From VGRW01 sp041498295 (GTDB lineage Bacteria; Myxococcota_A; UBA9160; SZUA-336): a stretch of 37,273 nucleotides of DNA. The position numbers and the translations under genes are program-made. This document shows, in pieces, positions 31,258-37,273 of this stretch. The stretch lies in NCBI GenBank assembly GCA_041498295.1, contig JBGQIB010000029.1:1-37273 (forward strand). The letters are read 5' to 3'. Positions within the stretch are counted from its first letter, which is position 1. Each line of letters begins with the position of its first letter. The notes under the pieces were generated by a model. That model made no database searches. It had not been told where the DNA came from and saw only the letters and a list, made by a program, of their open reading frames with translations.

Positions 31258-31779
31258 ATGATCCATCGAAAGCTTCTCGCACTCATCCTTGCCCCGCTCG
31301 CCTCACTGGCGCTCCTGTCGTCGAACGCGCACGCGCAGACCGGCGCCGCAGAGCGAATCGGTCCCTGCGTCGCGCTGCGCGTCGTCGACGGCGACAGTGC
31401 CGACCTGCGCTGCGGCGCGGAGCTCGTGCGCGTACGCATGCGCAACGTCGCGGCACCGCGTCCCGGGCAGGTGGGCTACACCGAAGCGGTTCGGGGCCTC
31501 GCGGAGCTCCTGCGCGCCCGTGAGCTGTACGTGGTGTCCGACGTTCCCGGCGAGCTGCCGTTGGACCCGAACGGGCGAGTGCTCGCCTATCTCTGTGACC
31601 GGACCGGCTCGAACCTGAACATCGCGTTCGTCCTGCTCGGCTGGGCGACTTACTCCACCGACGCCGGCGCCGGCCGCCTCGAGAAGAGCTTCCGCGCAGC
31701 GGAGCAGGAGGCACACTCCGAACGGCGCGCGCTCTGGAGTGTGTGGAGCGTGTCCGCCGGCGGCGTGCCGGGGCGCTGA
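31258..31779 (+). CDS. Secreted staphylococcal-nuclease-fold protein with altered active site
   Basis: 173 residues. A signal peptide (LLALILAPLASLALLSSNAHAQ, cleavage after AHA) precedes an SNase/thermonuclease OB-fold: LRVVDGDSADLR, VRVRMRNVAAP, LAELLRARELYVV, NGRVLAYLC, LNIAFVLLGWATYS and a C-terminal helix AAEQEAHSERRALW. In active thermonucleases the third block reads G-(I/V)-D-x-P-E. Here it is NVAAPR, so the calcium-binding Asp and catalytic Glu are missing, while the Arg of NGRVLAY is kept. It may be inactive as a nuclease, or act as a binding protein. Its stop lies inside a hairpin shared with the convergent rsgA. Confidence 0.75.
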   Translation: MIHRKLLALILAPLASLALLSSNAHAQTGAAERIGPCVALRVVDGDSADLRCGAELVRVRMRNVAAPRPGQVGYTEAVRGLAELLRARELYVVSDVPGELPLDPNGRVLAYLCDRTGSNLNIAFVLLGWATYSTDAGAGRLEKSFRAAEQEAHSERRALWSVWSVSAGGVPGR

Positions 31780-31795
31780 GCGGTCGCGCTCAGCG
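31774..31795. terminator. Hairpin holding both convergent stop codons
   Basis: CGCTGAGCG and CGCTCAGCG form a perfect 9-bp stem with a 4-base GTCG loop. The nuclease-fold TGA (31777-31779) lies in the left arm and the rsgA stop (complement of TCA 31790-31792) in the right arm. Same design as at 16764-16786; no T-tract. Confidence 0.5.
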
Positions 31796-32683
31796 GCTCG
31801 CGTCGAGCTCCTCGACCAGCCGGTGATAGCTCGCGAGCCGCGCGGGCCGCAGCCGCTTCTCTTGAAGAGCGGCGAGCACTGCGCAGTCGGGCTCGGTGCG
31901 GTGGCGGCAGTCGCGGAAGCGGCAGTCCGCCCCGAGCAGCGCCAGGTCGGGGTACACCAATCCGAGTAGCTCGGGATCGACGGGGCCGGTGCCGATCTCG
32001 CGTACGCCCGGAGTGTCGATCACGACGGCCCCGCCGGGAAGACGAAGATATACGGCCTGCGCGGTCGTGTGTCGCCCGCGGTCCCACTTCGCGCTGACCT
32101 CGCCGGTCTCGAGGCGGAGCTCCGGCTCGAGCGCGTTCAAGAGCGAGCTCTTCCCGACGCCGGAGTGACCCGCGAATACGGTCGTGCTGTCGGCGAGCGC
32201 GGCGCGCAATGCCAAGAGGCCCACGCCGCGCGCCGCCGACACCGCGAGCAGCGGCACGATCCCTTCATAGGCACTGATTTCGTCGTCGAGCTCCGCGCCG
32301 GCTTCGAGCAGATCGAGCTTGTTCACGATCAGGATCGCCGAGAGCCCGCCCGCGTACGCCGCGAGCAGGAATCGGTCGACCGCGCCTGATCGGAACGGCG
32401 GGTTCGAGACGGAAGTCACGATCGCGAGGCGATCGATGTTCGCGGCGATCACCTGCGGTCGCGGCTTGCCGAAGGTGCGCAGGCGCGCGAGCTGCGTGCG
32501 CCGCGGCAACACGTCGAGCAGTACGCCCTTCTCGGGATCGAACGTGACTCGATCTCCGACCGCGAGCGCGAGCTCTTGGCGCGCGTTCGCGCCCGAGAGG
32601 CGCAGCCGCGTGAGGCGCTCGCCGCAGACGACCTCGCACGCACCGCGCAGAACGCCGATGACCGTGCCCTCGGCGCGATTCAT
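31790..32683 (-). CDS. rsgA: Ribosome small-subunit-dependent GTPase A
   Basis: Circularly permuted GTPase that acts in late 30S ribosome assembly. 297 residues. N-terminal OB-like domain, then the permuted motifs: NKLDLLE (G4), SAARGVG (G5), GHSGVGKSSLLN (G1 P-loop) and DTPGVREIG (G3). A C-terminal zinc knuckle CRFRDCRHRTEPDC completes the family architecture. ATG at 32683 overlaps the puuD stop (ATGA), so it is translated in the puuA-like/puuD operon; a longer frame to 32890 overlaps puuD. Its stop sits in a hairpin with the convergent nuclease-fold gene. Confidence 0.93.
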   Translation of the reverse strand: MNRAEGTVIGVLRGACEVVCGERLTRLRLSGANARQELALAVGDRVTFDPEKGVLLDVLPRRTQLARLRTFGKPRPQVIAANIDRLAIVTSVSNPPFRSGAVDRFLLAAYAGGLSAILIVNKLDLLEAGAELDDEISAYEGIVPLLAVSAARGVGLLALRAALADSTTVFAGHSGVGKSSLLNALEPELRLETGEVSAKWDRGRHTTAQAVYLRLPGGAVVIDTPGVREIGTGPVDPELLGLVYPDLALLGADCRFRDCRHRTEPDCAVLAALQEKRLRPARLASYHRLVEELDASR

Positions 32684-33414
32684 GCGCGCTGACTCGCTCG
32701 CGCGCGCTCGACGAGCGCTTGGAAGACGCGGAGCTGGCGCGGGTCCTCGGCGGCCTGCATCTCCGGATGCCACTGCACGCCGAGCGCGAAGGGGTGGTCG
32801 TCGAAGACGACGGCCTCGACGACGCCGTCCGCTGCGTGAGCCGTCGCACGCAGGCCGCGACCGAGCGTGCGCACCGCTTGGTGATGCCACGAGCAGACGG
32901 GCAGCTCCGCCTCGTCGAAGATCTCGCCGAACGCGCCTCTGCGCTCGATGCGCACCGAGTGAGTCGTCGGGACGCGCGGCGGCAAGCGGTGAAGCACGCT
33001 CTCGCCGAACACGTCGGGGAGATGCGGCGTGAGATCGCCGCCCAGCGCGATGTTCATGATCTGCATGCCGCGGCAGATGCCGAGGGTCGGCAGGTCGCGG
33101 CGCTCGAGCGCGCTCCGCACGAGCTCCAGCTCGAACGAGTCACGCGCCGAATTCACGCTGTAGATCGTCTCGTGCGCGCGCCCGCCATACGTGTCCGGGG
33201 AGATGTCGCCGCCGCCCGCGATCACGAGCCCGTCTAGGATCGCGAGCACGTCCTGGGCCGGCAGCGCGCTCGCGCCGAGCAGCACCGGCGTTCCGCCCGC
33301 GGCGACGACCGCGTCGACGTAGCGCGTGGGCAGCGAAAACGCGGGCAGCTCGCCGTCGGTCGCTGCCGAGGGCCCGTAAGTCGTGATTCCGATCGTCGGT
33401 CGCCGCTCGCTCAT
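32680..33414 (-). CDS. puuD: Gamma-glutamyl-gamma-aminobutyrate hydrolase family (class I GATase-like)
   Basis: 244 residues, PuuD/peptidase C26 family. It has the catalytic Cys in LGICRGMQIMNIALGG, the catalytic His and Glu in GVQWHPEMQA, the early block TIGITTYG, and DGLVIAGGGDISP. PuuD releases GABA from gamma-glutamyl-GABA in the putrescine pathway. The gene lies 7 bases downstream of a PuuA-like glutamine synthetase, the expected partner, and overlaps rsgA by 4 bases. PuuB and PuuC homologues are not in the window, so the complete pathway is not shown. It could also hydrolyse another gamma-glutamyl amide. Confidence 0.88.
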   Translation of the reverse strand: MSERRPTIGITTYGPSAATDGELPAFSLPTRYVDAVVAAGGTPVLLGASALPAQDVLAILDGLVIAGGGDISPDTYGGRAHETIYSVNSARDSFELELVRSALERRDLPTLGICRGMQIMNIALGGDLTPHLPDVFGESVLHRLPPRVPTTHSVRIERRGAFGEIFDEAELPVCSWHHQAVRTLGRGLRATAHAADGVVEAVVFDDHPFALGVQWHPEMQAAEDPRQLRVFQALVERARASQRA

Positions 33415-33421
33415 GCCCGCG

Positions 33422-34825
33422 TCAGATGCGCTCGAAGTAGCGCGCCCGCTCCCAGGTGGTCACGGCCGAATCGAACTTGCGTTTCTCGACGCGCGCGAAG
33501 TGGAGATAGTGCTCGACCACGTCGTCGCCGAACGCCTTGCGCAGAAACGCGGAGCCCTCGGCGGTTCCGATGGCCTCGCCCAAGCTGCGCGGCACTTGCG
33601 GCAGACCCTCGGCGGTATAGAGGTTGCCGACGAACATCGGCGGCGGCTCGAGCTCGCGCTCGATGCCGTCGAGCCCCGCCGCGAGCAGCGCCGCGAACGC
33701 GAGATACGGATTCGCGTCGGCGCCGGGGATCCGGCACTCACTGCGCAGCCCGGCGCCGTGGCCCACGACCCGGAAGCCCGCGGTGCGATTGTCGACCGCC
33801 CAACCGATCGCCGTCGGCGCGAACGTGCCTTCGACGAAGCGCTTGTAGCTGTTCACGGTCGGCGCGAGAAACAGCGCGATCTCGCGTGCGTGCGTGAGCA
33901 GCCCCGCGAGCCAGTGACGAAACAGCTTCGCGGAGCGAAGTGACGAGCCCGGCAGCGGCTCGTCGCCCGCGAACAGATTCTTCTCGAGCTTCGGGTCCCA
34001 GAGACTCGTGTGCACGTGCATGCTGTTTCCGGCCATCTGCGCGTCCCACTTCGCCATGAAGGTGATCGCGAGGCCGAGACTCGCGGCGATCTCCTTGCAC
34101 GCGTTCTTGTAGATCACGTGCCGGTCCGCCATGTCGACGAGCTCGCAGTAGCGCAGGTTGATCTCCTGCTGCCCCGGTCCCCACTCACCCTTGCTGAACT
34201 CGACCGGAATCCCCGACGCATCCAAGTGTCGCCGGATCGCGCCGTTCAGCGCCTCCGTCTTCGTGCCTTGGAGGATGTGGTAGTCCTCGACGTACTGACC
34301 GAACGTCGCGAGCTTGTCGTAGCCTTTCGCGTGCGCGCTCTCGTAACTCTCCTTGAACGCGAAGAACTCGAGCTCGGAGGCGCCCATCGGCACGTAGCCC
34401 CGCTCGCGCGCGCGCGCCATCTGGCGGCGCAGCACGTTGCGCGGCGCCACGGAGACCGGCTCTTCCGAATCCTCCTTGAACACGTCGCAGACCACGATCG
34501 CGCTCTTCTCGAGCCAGGTCGCGCGCCGCAGCGTGCTCCAGTCGATCTTGCAGAGCACGTCGCCATAACCCTTTTCCCAGGACGTGAACGCGTACCCGGG
34601 GGTCGGATCCATCTCCATGTCGCATGCGAGCAGATAGTCGCAGACGTGCATGCCGTGCTCGGCCGTCTCGTCGAGAAAGAAGCGACCCGTGATGCGTTTG
34701 CCGACGAGCCGGCCGTACAAGTCAGGAACGACGGTGACGATCGTCTCGACTTCGCCCGAGTGGATCAACTCTTCGAGCTCAGCTCTCGACAGACTTCCTG
34801 TCGGTCGCGCTACCGCCTTGCTCAT
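33422..34825 (-). CDS. puuA: Glutamine synthetase family protein, PuuA-like gamma-glutamylpolyamine synthetase
   Basis: ATP-dependent ligation of glutamate to an amine, probably putrescine or another polyamine. 467 residues. GS-type catalytic domain: SELEFFAFKESYE, GPGQQEINLRY (metal Glu), KWDAQMAGNSMHVHTSLW, NSYKRFVEGTFAPT and ANPYLAFAALLAAGLDG. The N-terminal domain (VPDLYGRLVGKRI) resembles PuuA/GlnT rather than GlnA, and there is no adenylylation-type Tyr block. ATG at 34825 is chosen for GGAGGCAGGA directly upstream; a longer frame to 34876 is unlikely. First gene of puuA-puuD-rsgA. Substrate specificity is inferred from the puuD neighbour. Confidence 0.88.
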   Translation of the reverse strand: MSKAVARPTGSLSRAELEELIHSGEVETIVTVVPDLYGRLVGKRITGRFFLDETAEHGMHVCDYLLACDMEMDPTPGYAFTSWEKGYGDVLCKIDWSTLRRATWLEKSAIVVCDVFKEDSEEPVSVAPRNVLRRQMARARERGYVPMGASELEFFAFKESYESAHAKGYDKLATFGQYVEDYHILQGTKTEALNGAIRRHLDASGIPVEFSKGEWGPGQQEINLRYCELVDMADRHVIYKNACKEIAASLGLAITFMAKWDAQMAGNSMHVHTSLWDPKLEKNLFAGDEPLPGSSLRSAKLFRHWLAGLLTHAREIALFLAPTVNSYKRFVEGTFAPTAIGWAVDNRTAGFRVVGHGAGLRSECRIPGADANPYLAFAALLAAGLDGIERELEPPPMFVGNLYTAEGLPQVPRSLGEAIGTAEGSAFLRKAFGDDVVEHYLHFARVEKRKFDSAVTTWERARYFERI

Positions 34826-34939
34826 TCCTGCCTCCTTACACTGGGGATGAGGCACTGATCCGGCGGACCGGCACAAGTTCCCGAGTCATGCACCTCACCC
34901 TAGCGCGCTCCCAGCCATCGGTCGCTAGCTCCTTCGTTC

Positions 34940-36055
34940 CTAGTTCGGACTTGCCTTTCGCCGCGTGCGCGGGCGCTTTGTCCGGAGCCGCTTCGCCCGG
35001 GATGCGGCTCGCCTGAACCTGCGTGCTGCACACTCCGCCAGGACCGCGCGCATCTCCGAATCTGCAGCCAGCTCCGGGTAGTCATTGACGAACCGTTTCG
35101 GATCCGCAATCCCGGCGGCAATCACACCAACCGCGAAGTGTGATGCCTGATCCGGTGCGATCCTCATTCGCTGCGCGAACTGCGCAATCACACGACGAGT
35201 CGCGCTGGCGTTGATCAGCTTGCGCAGCTGTCGTTCTGTTGTGATCCCGTTCCGTTGCAGTGCTTCCACGATCACCGCCTCGATCCGGGGCGGGAAGGCT
35301 GCAATAGTTGATGGAGCGCCAAGGAAGCTTGCTCCGTTGGGGCAGCAGAGTTCGAGAACGGCCACCAAGCGAGCGGCATCAAGATCAGAATCGCGATCCT
35401 CGCCATCGGCGTAGCGAGCTCTGTAGTGAGCGATGAGTTCCAGTCGGCTTCCGCGGAGAATGCGGAACTGGCCCTCGAGTATCTCGAGCGCACCGGCGAG
35501 TGCTGCAAAGCGGCGCTGAGTGATGTCGGGGAACTCAATCCCCGCCTTGTACCGTATCTCGTGGTCGATCTCTGCCCAGGTGTGTTCGAGGATGCTGCGC
35601 ACCTGAATCTCGAACACTTGACTGCCGAAACCGGCATACTGCGGGCTAGATTGCTCGGATTTCCGCAACCGAGCGATCAGGTGGACCGACTTGTAGCCGA
35701 ACTCTCGAGTCGTGAGATCCGTCCGTTTGTCCACGGATCGCATCTCGTCGACGTAAAACTTCGATCGCAGAATCTCTGCGATTGTGTCGACGTCCTCGTC
35801 GTAGTACGAAATGACACGCGCGGCGAGCTGGTCAGTCATCTGGGCCGCCGGATCTCTATAGTTCTTCCGGCGGATCTTGGCGAGTGCAGACTCTGGGGAC
35901 TTGGCTCTGGCAGAGATCAGGTGGATATCGAGATTGTGACCTGCCAGAGCTTCACGGATCCGAGCCTGTAGCGCCTTCGCTGTAGTATCTCGCTCCTTGA
36001 TCGTGCTGCAAAGAGCCTCGTAGAACTCTCGCGCACTTCGGGACAGCCTCTTCAC
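34940..36055 (-). CDS. RelA/SpoT-type (p)ppGpp synthetase with basic C-terminal tail
   Basis: 371 residues. It contains a complete-looking alarmone synthetase domain: ISARAKSPESALAKIRRK (nucleotide-binding RxKS), DQLAARVISYY (shifted from the usual DLxGIR), FGYKSVHLIARL (G-loop-like YxxxH) and VFEIQVRSILEHTWAEIDHE (ExQxR...H..AE). No hydrolase (HD), TGS or ACT domain is seen, so it resembles small alarmone synthetases and toxSAS toxins. The C-terminal half (about 200-345) is unassigned, and the last ~27 residues are strongly basic (RRAASRAKRLRTKRPRTRR). GTG at 36055 lies 4 bases after the DUF262 stop, so the two genes are co-translated. GC content is clearly lower than in neighbouring operons. 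Product could be (p)ppGpp, (p)ppApp or a tRNA modification; not decidable from sequence. Confidence 0.82.
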   Translation of the reverse strand: MKRLSRSAREFYEALCSTIKERDTTAKALQARIREALAGHNLDIHLISARAKSPESALAKIRRKNYRDPAAQMTDQLAARVISYYDEDVDTIAEILRSKFYVDEMRSVDKRTDLTTREFGYKSVHLIARLRKSEQSSPQYAGFGSQVFEIQVRSILEHTWAEIDHEIRYKAGIEFPDITQRRFAALAGALEILEGQFRILRGSRLELIAHYRARYADGEDRDSDLDAARLVAVLELCCPNGASFLGAPSTIAAFPPRIEAVIVEALQRNGITTERQLRKLINASATRRVIAQFAQRMRIAPDQASHFAVGVIAAGIADPKRFVNDYPELAADSEMRAVLAECAARRFRRAASRAKRLRTKRPRTRRKASPN

Positions 36056-36059
36056 GATC

Positions 36060-37073
36060 CTACTCGCCTCGAATCACGCTCTCGAGTACCTCGATTCGAT
36101 TCGATCGTGGCAGGAGGTTGTCAGTCTGTCGTCCGACGCTGGCGAGGTACCGGGCCGGCCTCCCCTGAGGCTGGTCGACCTTTAGCGAGCGTTCGAATTC
36201 CAGCAGCCTAGGGCCTGCAGATTTCGGATCGATGGGCACTGTCTGTGCCTTCTCAGTTGTAAATCGCTGAAGAGCTCCAAGAATGCCGTAAAGGTCTACC
36301 GGACTGCGAAATCGAGTTCCCTTTAGATTTGGAAGTGCCTTCGCAATCCACTCGAGATGACTCCGAAGACTGTCCTCCGCGAGCCTAGCCTCAGGGAACT
36401 TCGCCGCGTAGTGCTTGTAGTACATGTCGATGACTTGTTTCTTGTCCTGCGGTCCTTCGAGAACAAGAATCGTCGCCTCCGCCGCGAACTCTACGGCTCG
36501 CATCCTATTGGCTTGAGCCTGGCTGAACACTTGGTGCTCTCTCCAAAAGGACCATCGGCCAACTTTCTCGACAAACTCGGCGAACCTGCCCTTGTGTTCC
36601 GCGTGACGGATCTCCTGCGGTGCGAGTTTTACGACGAATCGATTCATCCGGACGAACATGTCGCGGATATCTGCGTCAGTGTATCCAACCAGCTCTTGGA
36701 CGTAGAGGTCGTAGCCAAGAAGGCGCTCACGGTCTTCGGGAGATAGCTGATTGAATCGCTTGTTCTTTAGGCTCGGAGACTCACTCTCGCTGAGTCCGAA
36801 CCGATTGTCCAAGAACTCGAGGATCGCTCGCAGCCGCTGCTGCCCATCGATAACTGAATAAGACGGCTTGCCGGTCTGCGCAGAAGTCGTCCGCTGGAAG
36901 TAGAGAAGAGGTATCGGTCGATCCTTGAGAATTGTGTCAATGAGATAGGCCTTGGCCTTGGGCGGCCATACGCTGTTGCGCTGGAACTCAGGCGCGAGAA
37001 CTAGCTGCTGCTGCTCGTATAGCTGACGCAGCAAGCCAACATCCTTTGTGGTCGGCGTCCGTTTTGTTGTCAT
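36060..37073 (-). CDS. DUF262 (GmrSD N-terminal/ParB-like) protein
   Basis: 337 residues. DUF262 hallmarks: LVLAPEFQRNSVWPPKAKAY and LIDTILKDRPIPLLYF, then YSVIDGQQRLRAILEFLDN with the DGQQR nucleotide-binding motif, and IRDMFVRMNRFVVKLAPQEIRHA. DUF262 is the NTP-binding domain of the type IV restriction enzyme GmrSD and of SspE. The usual DUF1524 HNH nuclease domain is absent here; the C-terminal ~120 residues are unassigned. ATG at 37073 has GAGAGGAAG before it; upstream in-frame starts reach 37157. It leads an operon with the RelA/SpoT-type synthetase 4 bases downstream. A role as regulator or phage sensor for the synthetase is inference. Confidence 0.82.
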   Translation of the reverse strand: MTTKRTPTTKDVGLLRQLYEQQQLVLAPEFQRNSVWPPKAKAYLIDTILKDRPIPLLYFQRTTSAQTGKPSYSVIDGQQRLRAILEFLDNRFGLSESESPSLKNKRFNQLSPEDRERLLGYDLYVQELVGYTDADIRDMFVRMNRFVVKLAPQEIRHAEHKGRFAEFVEKVGRWSFWREHQVFSQAQANRMRAVEFAAEATILVLEGPQDKKQVIDMYYKHYAAKFPEARLAEDSLRSHLEWIAKALPNLKGTRFRSPVDLYGILGALQRFTTEKAQTVPIDPKSAGPRLLEFERSLKVDQPQGRPARYLASVGRQTDNLLPRSNRIEVLESVIRGE

Positions 37074-37255
37074 CTTCCTCTCGAAAGGGGCGAGTTCGCT
37101 TGGAGCAGACGAGTAGTCCTTCGGTCCGAACGGCACCAGAGCGAAGACAATCCTCACGTCTCAGTGGGATTCTCCGCCTGGAGTCGACAGCCATCTCGCT
37201 CCCGGGGATTCTGCACGGCTACCACGGTGCGTTTGCAGTCTGCGATGATCGGGGC

Positions 37256-37273
37256 ATGACGCTGGAACTCAAG
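37256..37273 (+). CDS. Possible start of a divergent gene, cut by the window edge
   Basis: ATG at 37256 opens a frame MTLELK that runs off the window. It faces away from the DUF262 gene across 182 bases. No strong ribosome binding site is seen. It may be another component of the island or an unrelated flanking gene; nothing further can be said. Confidence 0.25.

Noticed and set aside
9729..36669. Other GATATC sites (near 9730, 35923, 36664) as operators
   Set aside because: They lie inside coding sequence and lack the CTGATATC octamer and dyad context.
1..37273. CRISPR arrays, tRNA/rRNA genes, insertion sequences, prophage genes
   Set aside because: No regularly spaced repeats, no cloverleaf or rRNA-like stretch, and no transposase or integrase translation seen in any frame.

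Overview
The window is GC-rich (about 70% by eye in most genes) and densely packed. Many neighbouring genes overlap by 1-8 bases, and GTG and TTG starts are frequent. The mix of genes suggests an uncultured, environmental, 'deltaproteobacteria-like' organism (Myxococcota, Binatota or a relative): a B12-dependent ribonucleotide reductase, an F420:NADP oxidoreductase, paired acyl-CoA dehydrogenases, an isoquinoline-oxidoreductase-type molybdenum hydroxylase, and a secreted beta-barrel of the phenol-degradation MetA type. This placement is inference; no rRNA or other phylogenetic marker is present.

Layout. 1-622: 5' end of nrdJ (minus strand, runs off the window). 1146-3436: two overlapping acyl-CoA dehydrogenase genes. 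3594-4223: CoA-pyrophosphatase-like Nudix hydrolase. 4353-10448: a signalling island with three histidine kinases (two carry an N-terminal receiver) and two stand-alone receivers, none with a DNA-binding output domain. Four leaders in this island share the octamer CTGATATC. 10550-17460: GH1 glycosidase, a membrane-anchored MutS-like ATPase, a beta-barrel protein, a DUF4105 protein, a polytopic membrane protein and an F420:NADP oxidoreductase. 17595-22730: a five-gene operon (DUF971, M20 deacylase, astA, astD, DDAH/ADI-like hydrolase) that looks like a rewired arginine succinyltransferase pathway. 22732-31138: NTF2-like protein, SDR, esterase, amidohydrolase, two MFS transporters and the iorAB-type molybdenum hydroxylase. 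31258-34825: secreted nuclease-fold protein, then a minus-strand puuA-like/puuD/rsgA operon.

34940-37073 is different: visibly lower GC, no copies of the GAGTCAC word common elsewhere, and a two-gene operon coding for a DUF262 (GmrSD N-terminal/ParB-like) protein and an intact RelA/SpoT-type (p)ppGpp synthetase with a very basic tail. This is the best candidate for an undescribed system, plausibly a toxSAS-like phage-defence or abortive-infection module. A divergent gene may begin at the very right edge.

DNA-level signals worth attention: (i) the word GAGTCAC/GTGACTC counted 28 times by eye, often at gene junctions; (ii) a diverged ~200-bp direct repeat flanking the first histidine kinase gene, which leaves a 25-codon upstream ORF coupled to the second kinase; (iii) an extended -10 element exactly 6 nt before the start codon of three unrelated genes, implying leaderless transcripts; (iv) a three-copy intergenic repeat; (v) convergent gene ends whose two stop codons lie inside one hairpin.
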